From assembly GCA_030180135.1 (NCBI GenBank), contig CM058230.1, positions 23,644,067-23,708,066 of the forward strand: a stretch of 64,000 bases of DNA, written 5' to 3'. Of the stretch, positions 36,071 to 45,683 are shown piece by piece. The position numbers and the translations under genes are program-made. Positions within the stretch are counted from its first letter, which is position 1; each line of letters starts with the position of its first letter. Source of the stretch: Orychophragmus violaceus. Taxonomy: Eukaryota; Streptophyta; Magnoliopsida; Brassicales; Brassicaceae. Below the pieces are notes generated by a model. That model ran no database searches. It was not told where the DNA came from and saw only the letters and a list, made by a program, of their open reading frames with translations.

Positions 36071-36917
36071 TGTGATACCCCGTATCACAAAATATGGTCA
36101 ACGGGCAGAAGAAAAGTCAACAGGGGCAAAATTGTAATTTTGCCAGACCCAGGGGCAAAATGGTAATTTTGCCAAAATTCGAGACGGAAGACGAGACGGG
36201 CCAAATGTTCTCTTTTTAAACTATAAAGAACATTTACAAGACCAGAAGTCGAAGAAACGGAGCAGAAATGCATTTTCCGGCCTATCGGGTGAAAACCGAG
36301 CAAAACCGGGAAAACTTCGAAAAATCATAACGGGAGCTAGGAAACTCCAAATGGGATGATTCAAGTTGCTAAATTAATCAAAAATCAAGTAGAATCATTT
36401 TATTGAAGTCTGAAGATTTATGGGAACCGTCTGGTATTTTCTAAAACAATTATCGGAAAATCGAGCAAACCGAACAAAAATGATTAGAAGGAATTAAGAA
36501 TGGATGAAGGGCTAATGATTGGAGTTTCAGGCTCAAATATATCTCAGATGACAAGTGTAATCTTCCCATCACGCCACCTCTTCTTTCATTGGATACAAAA
36601 AGATGTGTGGATTCATTGAATCACATGTGGGATTACTTGTCAAAATAAGAAGAATGGAAATGAGTTCATTGAACTATTATGTTGTTTTTGATCATCAACG
36701 TGGCATGGGGAGAGAATAAGACTTGCTCTCCAAGTCTGAGAGTTGGCGTGGCAAGTGAAGAAAGGAATGTACATTTGAGCATGTGACAATTAGGTGTCAC
36801 AAGATGAGAGGAAGGGAAAGAAAACAATGAATTTACCTTGTATCTCAGCAGGATTTCGTGGCACAAGATGAGGAGAGAGGAGAGACATTTGTCATCAATC
36901 CACAACACTTGGTTTAC

Positions 36918-36926
36918 TATATAAGG
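36918..36926 (+). promoter_or_regulatory. TATA box of the 5' LTR
   Basis: TATATAAGG precedes the CACACCAACAAAG stretch where transcription would start, about 30 bp later. It is conserved in the 3' LTR (50925-50933) and recognisable in the old inverted LTR near 55370-55380. Confidence 0.65.
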
Positions 36927-36959
36927 AGGCCTTTGCTCTCCCATTTCACTCACACCAAC

Positions 36960-37190
36960 AAAGAAAAGAAAAAGAGAGGTAAAGAAAGAGAGGAAGAGAA
37001 GAGAAGAAGGAGCGTGAGTGAAGAAGGAGAAGAAGAAGAAGGAGGAGGAGAAGAAGAAGGAGGAGAAAGAAGAAGAAGACCGGAGGAGAAGAAGCCGGAG
37101 GAAGAAGAAGCCGGAGGAAGAAGCCGGAGAAAGAAGAGATAGAAAGTAGAGAGAGAAAGAAGAGAGAGAAGGAGGGAATGAGGAGAGAGA
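36960..37190 (+). repeat. GA-rich purine tract in the LTR
   Basis: About 230 bp of almost pure A/G on the plus strand (GAAGAAG, GAGGAG units). The E/R/K-rich ORFs through it are low complexity and not called. The 3' LTR has it at about 50967-51185, and the old LTR as a CT-tract at 55190-55335. Confidence 0.85.
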
Positions 37191-37199
37191 AGATGGTTT

Positions 37200-37400
37200 G
37201 GTTTAATTTGAGTCGGTTTAGGTTAACCGGTCAACCCGGTCAATGGTTGACTCAAAACCGGTTTAACCTAACCGGTTCAATTGAAGACGGTTCAGTTGGT
37301 TCAGAGTGGTCAACCGGTTTAGCTTGGTCAACGGTCAACCGAGTCAAAGTTAACGGTCGATCAACGCCGTGGTCAACGCCGGTCAACGCGTTGACTCCGG
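37200..37400 (+). promoter_or_regulatory. GGTCAAC / GTTGAC array (W-box-like cores)
   Basis: Ten TTGAC cores, counting both strands, lie within about 180 bp, most as GGTCAAC, mixed with AACCGGTT palindromes. TTGAC(C/T) is the binding core of plant WRKY factors. Function is inferred. The same array is at 51220-51400. Confidence 0.5.
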
Positions 37401-37778
37401 ACGGTTTGTGTGTGCGGTTCGTGTGCGGGTGTTCGTGACGTTTCGGGGTTCGTGTGTTCGGGAGGTTCGGGTTTAGTTCGGGGTCTCGGGAAGCTGTATC
37501 CGCATCCGTGCCGTTCGTTCCGTCAAATCACTGTGAGTCGGCTCAAAAACCGTAGTTGCATATAGAACTATAAATGGTAAACCGTAGAGATAGGAATGCA
37601 TACCCGACCGTGTTGAATTGAATTGAATTAAGAATTGATTGATTGAGTTAATGTTAAACCGGTTAGGGTTAAAGAAGCATGTTAGACGTAAATGGATTAA
37701 ACCTGATTGTGTGCCGCTAGGTTGGTAGTATCGTTGCGTGATGCATTCATATAGTCATTGCATGACTAGGGCCATATA

Positions 37779-37781
<3 letters not shown>

Positions 37782-37854
<73 letters not shown>
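37782..37854 (+). repeat. (TA)n microsatellite
   Basis: About 36 TA units. The partner LTR has about 7 at 51788-51801. Confidence 0.9.
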
Positions 37855-37856
<2 letters not shown>

Positions 37857-39610
37857 TAAAGAACGATATTGAATGAACTTATATACGGGAATTAAGACGA
37901 GTTAAAATACGGAAGTTAAACCTGAACGAACGTATAGAACATGAGTGGTGTCAGGGTTTCCCGAGGTTTAATGAATTAAGTAATGAATGATGAGACGTCG
38001 GGGAGTTTAGTAAGCTTCTAGCTCTAAACCGACACATCGAGGAGTTGTTAAAAGATGATGAGGATTGGTTAAGAATGAGAAGTGTTGTGATTGGTGAACC
38101 GTCTACGGGTTAATAAGCGGTTAACCCAAGGTAGCGGGCGTGAATTGGTTAAAAGACATTAGACACCTTAATAGTCCTGTGTGTGTGATTGTGAGTCTAT
38201 TTCGGTGTTGGGCCGAGTAGACTGTTGATTGCGTGATTGTGTTTGTTGTGTGGTTGTGGTTGACCTTTCTGTGCAGGCCTTTAGATCGTCTCGGTGTTGG
38301 GCCGAGCGATCCTCGTTGTTACTTAACGCGGTCACGGGACCGGTTAAGTTGTGGTGCTTACTCGGTACGGTGCCGAGTCAGAGCGGTAGTGTGTGTGAGT
38401 AGACTTGCGGGATGCGGGGTTGAGTTGATTGTCGATATTGATTGTGATTGATTGCTAGAGTCCAAGCGATTCTGCGTGTTTACATTTCTGCACTAGGACT
38501 CTAGGGTGCGCTAGATCCCGCAAGTCTAGGTGTTTGATTACGTGTTGGTACTTCCATCCCGATTGGATCCTCGGGAATTGAGAACCTGGACAGCTAGTTC
38601 TGACAGGTGCGAACCTATGGAGTGACGTCTGTAGGGTGTAGTCCGGAGAATACGGGCTCGAGTCCTAGGGCCGGACTGCATGGAAGCTCGGGTTGCTGGG
38701 GGTAACCGGAGTCGCCGCGTATCGATGGACAGAGAACGGTGTCCTAGTCCTTGTGTGGACGGCTAGGAGTCACGTGGGTTAGTTGCCATATCGGTAACGG
38801 TGAGAACCCGTTGAAGTTACCAAGATCGTAGGGGCCCAGCGTGTGTGTTTTGGTGTAGTTGGTAGTGCGCGGTAGATAGATCGAGTCTCAATCGGGGACA
38901 TGTGCCGCAGTGCTCCCGATTTCCTCTAATCGCCTTCTCTTTCTTTTGGCAATTGATTGTGTGTGGGCTCGACGCGACGTGGTAGTGCGTGATCGGCTAT
39001 TTGTGTGTTGATTGTTATTTTGGGGTTTCGGGCGGGAATCTATAGATAATAGATAGATTAGCAGCCTTAGTGGGGAGCCGATTCACTGGGTGATCTTAGA
39101 TCGCTCATTAGACTCTTTTTGTGTTTTTTCAGGTGTAGCAGTGACGGACGCGGGAGGTCCTCGGTGTAGTGTCGGGATTGCTTGTGGCGGTGTGTTGATT
39201 CGATGGTTTTGGATGTTTTATTTCGGTTCGGCTTGTCGCCAATTTTGTATTGAGCTTTGATTGTTGTTTGTTGATTGACGAAATGATTTGTAAAAATGAC
39301 GATTAAACGTTGTACTGAACGTTTGATTACTCAGAAATGAATATTCTTTCCTGATATGGTGTTTAGTCCGAACCGACACAACTCACGGAAATTGTACAAG
39401 GTGTACAACTTGTGCTATAGAAGTGAGGATAGCGGAGTCAAGGACGGGTTAGTGCGAGCCTTTGTCTCAAACCGATCTGTCTTTGGCTTCGTCCTGTGAC
39501 GAACTTTTCCTGTTCGACTTGCTCGGGTTCGATCGGTCATGTTCTTGTTTGATTGTTGACCGGTCAGCACGACGGTCAGCGGAGAATGGGGAAGGGGCGT
39601 TACAGAAAGG

Positions 39611-39622
39611 TGGTATCAGAGC
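39611..39622 (+). other. Primer-binding site of the 17.5-kb element
   Basis: TGGTATCAGAGC, six bases after the LTR, is complementary to initiator methionine tRNA. Confidence 0.85.
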
Positions 39623-39879
39623 ATGGTTCTGCATGGGTTTCGAAGCTATTCATTTCTGATTGTTTTCCGTGGTTTTATCGAGTCAAAATTGTGTCTTACC
39701 CAAGCATCCATTAGGAAACCGAGCCGCGTTCATAAATCCGGGGTTGGGATGGAGTAGAAAATTTGTGTTATGTGTACTAATTTTTATTTGTGGTTTGTGA
39801 TTGCAGACAGCAGCAGAGCGTCCCTGGACGGAGTGTGTGTGGGTGCGTGCAGTGGGTGTGAGAGATTGCCGCAAGCAGT

Positions 39880-41047
39880 ATGGGCGAGAGACGGATAACT
39901 CGAGCAGAGTACCAGGCGTTGGTAGACCAACATCAGGCAGGTCTGAGGATAGGACCTGGACATGGAGCCGTTGGACCCGAAGCAGCATGCGCAGTGGGCG
40001 CAGCGGATGGATGAGCAGATGGTGATATTAGCAGACGTGTTGGAGCAGCATGTTGGGCCGCATCATCAGCCAGGATCGCCGCAGAGGTCAGGAGATCCCT
40101 CACTCGATGATGCCGAGCTACGCTCAGATAGGGAGTCGGCCGCCGGAGTAGCACCGATGTCGACGTCGGGGTCGGGCACGCAGTTCGAGTCAATCACATC
40201 TCCATAGGCACCACCGACCGAGCCAGTTATACCGCCGGAGATGCCGCTAGCAGACACGCCAGATCCAGTGCCGTCGATGCCTGTGTACCGGACATGTAGC
40301 GCCTGCGGAGTTCAGGGTTTTCATCTGTATTGGTGTCCACGACCAGCTGATCCGCGCTACCGTGAGACGCGCCAGCCGGTACCGAGCCCTTACTATTGCC
40401 AGGTGTGTAGCATGGACGGTCATCTTGCATCGACTTGTCCAGTCGTGGGGCCCGGACCTCATATGTCAGACGTAGAGCCGCATCGTGCCTCGTTGCCAGA
40501 GGAGTGTCGACCAGGACCGAGTCGCAGAGACGCTGAGCTCATTCGCCAGCCAGTTATTCAGCAGCCAGCCGCACAGTTACCTGTAGCGCAGCCACCATTG
40601 GTGCAGCCACCGAGACTCTCGAGGTCATGCCGGAGGTGTGGAGACGAGGGACACAGAGCATCCGCTTATTCCCGTCGGTCCACTTCTTGTCGGTCCCATT
40701 CAGCGCCCGTTGTTTGTCAGATTTGTGGAGGTCAGGGGCATCGAGCAGCAGACTGTTTTCAGGAGCCTTCTTCGGGGTCAGCTTCCTCTTGTCAGTTGTG
40801 TGGGGCGACAGACCATCAGACGTCAGAGTGTTTCCGTGGGCCACGCCCAGCGCTCGTTCCGGTTTGTCAGATTTGTGGTCACAGGGGTCACGTAGCACAG
40901 CTGTGTCCGATAGCAGAGCCGCAGCGGGTCGGACCGCCGACCAGAGAGGCACACCCACCACACCCTCCCGGCGCGCCTGCCAGTGGTTACCAGCGCGAGC
41001 CGCGATGCCGGTTGTGTATGGCATTCTGGTCGTGCTGGGGCTGTTAG
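39880..41047 (+). pseudogene. Gag-like protein with a zinc-knuckle array
   Basis: An ATG at 39880 gives MGERRITRAEYQALVDQHQA. The frame shifts by one near 39955-39962 into MEPLDPKQHAQWAQRMDEQM and continues to 41047 with one TAG at 40205-40207. Four canonical CCHC knuckles (C-x2-C-x4-H-x4-C) are seen: CQVCSMDGHLASTC, CQICGGQGHRAADC, CQLCGATDHQTSEC and CQICGHRGHVAQLC. Two more are altered: CSACGVQGFHLYWC has shifted spacing and CRRCGDEGHRASAY lacks the last Cys. A seventh start, CRLC, is followed by a broken end. Linkers are Pro/Gln/Arg-rich. Gag proteins usually have one or two knuckles, so the array is unusual. The capsid part is weakly conserved, and I identify it as gag mainly by position and knuckles. 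Confidence 0.65.
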
Positions 41048-42366
41048 GGTTAGAGTAGTTAGGCCAGGTGAGTATGGGCACTAACTATGTTGTTTGTGTG
41101 TATCCAGATCGACGGGTTTTCGTATGTTGTTGGGAACATCTCCAGGATATGGCGGTGCAGTTTGTGGGTTGGGTTGTTGATGACGGACATCTTATGGTTG
41201 TATTTTGTTTCCTTATGTATTTCTATAAACCTCGAGACATGTGTATGTTGTTGTTTTGTGTATGTATGTGATGCAGATTGTTCACTTATCATTATGACTT
41301 TCGTAGTAATTGTTTGCATGCGTGTGATGGTTTTGTGATGCAAACGAATTACCATGTGAAGTCTGATGATGGGCGGAACTGATGACCGTTCATCATAACC
41401 TAAACCCAGACTGACGACATATCCGGAGCGATCTGATGATTGTTTGGTTATGTGTGGTAATTGTTTGCTTTTGCGTTAATTGCTTGTGAGTTTTTATCTA
41501 ATGCTTGTGTGGTGCATTGGATAGTTAGGGTTGTCTTTCGTTGTGGTGTAGCACTGTGAGAGTGCTAGTGTTATGGCATGCCTAGCATGTGCGGAGTGTG
41601 AGTGGTGGTGGTAAGATATTGGTTGAATAGCTTAACTTTTATTTGCAATCGTTAGTCGTTGCGAATAGAAGTGTTAGAACCTTTTTGTTTAAGGTGTTGA
41701 GCTAACTTGAGAATGGTTGGAATCGACTGTCGATTCACGCGAGAACGGAATTATAGAGTATCGTTACTTAATCATGGGTGACCATCGGGTACATGATTAA
41801 CTAACTATATTTCTATGAGGAAGTGATATCGAGGAATGGATTGGTTTGAATTTCACCGCTCCAGTGAAAGTTGTTGTGTGAATGCAGGACGGAATGGACG
41901 ATGCGATACGAATGCGAGACCGAACCCGAACCCGAAAGCGAGATGGGCTTGAGAGGGAAATCGCGAGACGAGTTGACCCGGAAAGTGAAGCAGTCAGTGT
42001 GGAGGGTCAGTACAGAGCAGCGGGAGGAGCGAAGCGGTCAGTGCGATATGTTAGCGAAAAGAGAATTGAGGACCGTTAGCGACAGTGGCCATGTGGAAAC
42101 CAGAGCGAAGCCGTCAGTGGGAATGAAGTGAAAGTTAGCGGAAGCGGATTCAGAAACCGAGACGTGTGAGCAGGAAGAGGTCGTGTCAGCGTCAGAGTGG
42201 GGTTATCAGTACGAATGGAGTTAGAGCCGTAATGACATCAGGGTTGTAATGCAGATTCTTGAAGAATGTCTCGGGGAGATGAACCAATACCGTAAAAGAC
42301 ATGGGAGACGAAGCGAAGTGGGGAAGTCAGAATGCGAATCAAAGGAGAGAAACCAGCGGGAACAAG
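41048..42366 (+). mobile_element. Non-coding internal region of the 17.5-kb element
   Basis: No pol domain in any frame. ORFs such as 41871-42131 look random. The sequence resumes at 49798, after the copia insertion. Confidence 0.6.
42362..42366 (+). repeat. Target-site duplication ACAAG (left)
   Basis: Matches ACAAG at 49793-49797, directly after the copia 3' LTR. Confidence 0.92.
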
Positions 42367-43038
42367 TGTTGGAAATGTGTCCAGTAATCTCGGTACTGTC
42401 TCTAGAAAGTAAGAGTATGTCAATGATCAGACATAAGTCATATAATACTGGGGGTCATGATGGCTTGCTAGAGTCCGCTCATGATCTATAAGTCTTGGAC
42501 TTATTGCCTTTATTATATGATCCCATATGGGTCACACGCCTAAGCTAACAGGAAAATATGTAGGAACGGTTTAGCAGAAGTACGGTAAAAGTGCTAGGCA
42601 TTTACTGTACTTAGAGAGAATAAAACGGTTTAGGCACTGTGTGTCGATCGATACACAAGGGGTATCGGTCGACACAGTGCGCGAATGCCGTCTAGTTAAT
42701 TGGTGTTTGGGCCAAATGGCCCAAACGGAATCAGACAAGTTTTATAAGGTAAAACTCGAGTTTCTGAGCAATTAACCCTAATCCCTCAGCCGAAAACTCT
42801 CTCTCTCTCTGCGCCGAGCTCCTTGTGGTCTAGCAGCCGTTTTCTGTGATCGCGTGTGTGAACCTTTGGAGGATTCATCCCTCGGTGTTTCTCTGATCTC
42901 AGACATACCATCTTTTTCCGCTGCAAACAGGTATAAGGTGAGATCATCATTTGTTTCTATTCTGAGAAGAACCTAGATCGCATGTTTAGGTTGATATGAA
43001 TCTAAGAATTGAATCAGGATCAACTAAACAATCCTTCA
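42367..43038 (+). mobile_element. Copia 5' LTR
   Basis: 672 bp. It contains the palindromic pair TGTCGATCGATACA / TATCGGTCGACACA and a TATA-like TTTATAAGG at about 42740-42748. Partner: 49121-49792. Confidence 0.95.
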
Positions 43039-43039
43039 G

Positions 43040-43052
43040 TGGTATCAGAGCC
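43040..43052 (+). other. Copia primer-binding site
   Basis: TGGTATCAGAGCC follows the LTR after one base, complementary to initiator methionine tRNA. Confidence 0.9.
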
Positions 43053-43212
43053 AATGGTTCTGGTTTTTCTTGTTTAGATTCAATGTTTAGGATTGTTTTC
43101 TTGTTTAAAAGTGTTTTGAATCAACTACTGATAAGAGAAACCATTTAAGCAACAAGAATTGAAATCTAAACACACATAAAATTGCAGAAACCAAGCTATA
43201 TGATTTGGTAGA

Positions 43213-43525
43213 ATGCGATTTCAAGAGGTCTGTATCGACTGCGATCGCATGGATCGATCGATACGATCGCATGGATCGGTCGATACAGTCTATCGGCTAA
43301 CCCTGTTAACGCGTGAAAGCATCGATCGATACAGGATCGATGCAGGTTCGATATTGGTGCATCGACCGATGCGGTTGGTGCACATCGATCGACACGGTTA
43401 GGGTTTTGGCTCGGATCCGTGCATGCGTAAGAGCATCGATCGATACAGGATCGATGCTGAGAGCATCGACCAATGTGGTTGATGGATCGATCGACACGGT
43501 TGGTCCATCGATCGACATGGTTGGT
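43213..43525 (+). repeat. Cluster of ATCGATCGATAC-type palindromic repeats in the copia leader
   Basis: About ten variants of CATCGATCGA(T/C)AC with linkers such as AGGATCGATGC and GGTTGGTCCATCG. The pattern also occurs twice in the LTR. ORFs through it, with repeated SIDRYR-like text, are by-products of the repeat and are not called. Confidence 0.75.
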
Positions 43526-44663
43526 TTAAGGCTCGGTTTAATTTTGATTAAAATTAATTCGTCCTGGTTTAATAAACAGATTTAATAATTTTATTAAGTC
43601 TGGTTAAACCGGGACAAGAAATCCAATGTCGAAAGAATTATTGGATTTAGTGCCTAAACCAGGATTTTCTAATTTGATTTGGTTGGACCAAATAAATTGA
43701 GAAAATCCGGTTTAGTAAATAACCGGTTGACAATTGTGGTCATCGTAGTAATTAAAATTTGGTTAGACCAATTTTAATGAACCAGACCGGTTATGTCATT
43801 TAATTGGACAATTGGGTCATGTCTTGGACATGGACCAATTCTTGGGCCTCGGGCCAAGAAGTTAAAACAATTGGGCCAATTATTTGAGTCTTTCTTCAGA
43901 TTAATTTAAAATTTATTTTATAAAGAATATAAATCGATTTTAAATTAAAGTTTCCGATATTTTGAAATTAGAAAGTTTCTTAATTTATAGAAGTTTCTAG
44001 ATTTGCATGATTCGGATTTTAAGAAATTTCTAAAGTTAGAAAGTTTCCGTTTTTAGAAAGTTTCCAATTTTAGAAAGTTTCCAAAAATAGTAGGCTTCCA
44101 AAAATGGAAAGTTTCTCGAAATAGTAATCTTCTATTTTGGGAATGAATTTTTAAATAAACCTACGAACCTCAAATAATATCAAGCGTTGGATGTCTTGTC
44201 CATTCTATGTCAGCTGTCGAAGCCCATTCAATTGTATTCATGGCCTTACAGTGTGAGGGTGTCTGCTTTTGCGTGGATAAGACGGTTTGTGATTCATAAA
44301 TGTCATTGGGAGTCCCAGACATTAATGATTACATGACTGTATAGTCTGGTTTTCTTGACTGGGCCATCGGGAGTCCCGGGCCTTGAGACATCAGAGTGGA
44401 TTGGGCCTCGGGCCCAGATTCACAACCAAGAGTTATATCACGGATATAATTAGCCGATATAGGGCTTACCGATATAAGCTAAGGTTGGGTGACGGCCAGT
44501 GGCCCACTTTAATCTTAGTTATATGTGGATCTTGGAATCATTATACTCTATTGAGGGTAACTGATGTTATTGAATATAATGCGTGATTAATCATATTAAA
44601 TTTAATACGAGATTAATCATATTGAACATATTAACTAAAATCCTTTTATCTTAATTTTCAGTT
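43526..44663 (+). mobile_element. Copia leader before gag
   Basis: Non-coding leader of more than 1 kb. It has the same layout (GGTCCAACCAAAT-type blocks, then GGGAGTCCC and TGGGCC(T/C) stretches) as the leader of the minus-strand copia at 29052-30535. Confidence 0.7.
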
Positions 44664-45683
44664 ATGACTAGCACAAACAATCAAAACACTTTCTCGATCC
44701 GGTCTGTCCTTAAGATGGACAAGCTGAACGGATCAAATTTCTTGACTTGGTCGCGGAACCTGAGGCTAGTCCTCAGACAGGAGAGAAAGGACTATGTCCT
44801 TGAGAGAGCTCTCCCCGTGAGGATCGGGTCCAATGCTTCTCATGCAGTAAATGATGCTTGGAATAAGCATTATAATGATGCGGTAGATGTGCGTGGTCTG
44901 ATATTGGCTACCATGGACTCAGACTTGCGGAAGCAATATGAGAACATGGAGTCGCCAATAGAGATGATCAGCAGCCTGAAATTGAAATTTCAGGAGCAGA
45001 TAAGAGTGGAGAGATACCAGTTGGTTAAATCTCTCACTAGCTGCAAGCTACCAAATGATCATCCAGTGAGTCCTCATGTCAGTAAAATGATGGGTTACAT
45101 TGATAACCTGAGGAAACTGGATTATCCAGTTAGCCAAGAATTGGCAACTGAAATCATTCTGCAGTCACTGCCGTCAAGCTATGATAAGTTCAGAAAGAAC
45201 TATATCAAGAAAGGCTTAACGAAGACGCTGACTGAACTGCATGATATGCTCAAGACAGTTGAGCCAAACGTGAAGAGTACCCTGTACAATCTCATGAATG
45301 AGAAGGGTAGGTTTGCTAAACCTAATGCTGACAAGGGTGAAGACAAAGTTGTCCAGATTTTGAATCATGGCAAGCGTGTGTCTTCTGAGCCCGAGTCAGA
45401 TACCTCTTACGTTGGTAAGTGCTGCTACTGTAAGGAGACAGGGCATTGGAAGAGAGATTGCATTAAATTCATGGAAGATGATGAGGAGTTAAAGTCGATG
45501 TATGAGACTACTTCCTCAGGTATTCATGTTATTACTTCAAGTTCTACCTTAAAGGTATTGGATACTGGTTGTGGCACTGATATTTCTGATAATATGCAGA
45601 GCCTAAGCAACAGTAGAACGTTGAAGGAAGGGCAAGTGAAACTACATGTCTGGAAGGAGCTTGGGATGCTGCCTCAGCCGTAG
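44664..45683 (+). CDS. Copia gag, with start of protease
   Basis: A 339-codon open frame. The start MTSTNNQNTFSIRSVLKMDK is followed by LNGSNFLTWSRNLRLVLRQE, then the UBN2-type gag core. A canonical CCHC knuckle, CCYCKETGHWKRDC, lies near residues 252-265. The end holds KVLDTGCGTDIS, a protease DTG-like motif (DTGCGT), before frame loss at QP-stop. The gag part appears complete and could form particles. It is a close relative of the gag at 28485-29051. Confidence 0.88.
   Translation: MTSTNNQNTFSIRSVLKMDKLNGSNFLTWSRNLRLVLRQERKDYVLERALPVRIGSNASHAVNDAWNKHYNDAVDVRGLILATMDSDLRKQYENMESPIEMISSLKLKFQEQIRVERYQLVKSLTSCKLPNDHPVSPHVSKMMGYIDNLRKLDYPVSQELATEIILQSLPSSYDKFRKNYIKKGLTKTLTELHDMLKTVEPNVKSTLYNLMNEKGRFAKPNADKGEDKVVQILNHGKRVSSEPESDTSYVGKCCYCKETGHWKRDCIKFMEDDEELKSMYETTSSGIHVITSSSTLKVLDTGCGTDISDNMQSLSNSRTLKEGQVKLHVWKELGMLPQP

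Larger units (their letters stand above)
36071..39604 (+). mobile_element. 5' LTR (3,534 bp) of the 17.5-kb element
   Basis: Near-identical to 50078-53545 with scattered substitutions and small indels. The largest difference is a (TA)n of about 73 bp here against about 14 bp in the partner. It contains a TATA box, a GA-rich transcribed start region and a dense GGTCAAC repeat block. Confidence 0.92.

Noticed and set aside
36858..37185. E/R/K-rich ORFs in both LTRs (36858-37142 and 50865-51185)
   Set aside because: They only read through the GA-rich tract; low complexity, and the length changes with repeat indels.
39611..39622. tRNA-like matches at TGGTATCAGAGC sites
   Set aside because: These are primer-binding sites next to LTR ends; no cloverleaf surrounds them.
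39683..40257. Antisense ORFs over the zinc-knuckle gag
   Set aside because: GC-rich shadow frames without domains; the plus frame carries the CCHC motifs.
43213..43585. Three overlapping ORFs with repeated SID/DRY text
   Set aside because: By-products of the ATCGAT palindromes on both strands.
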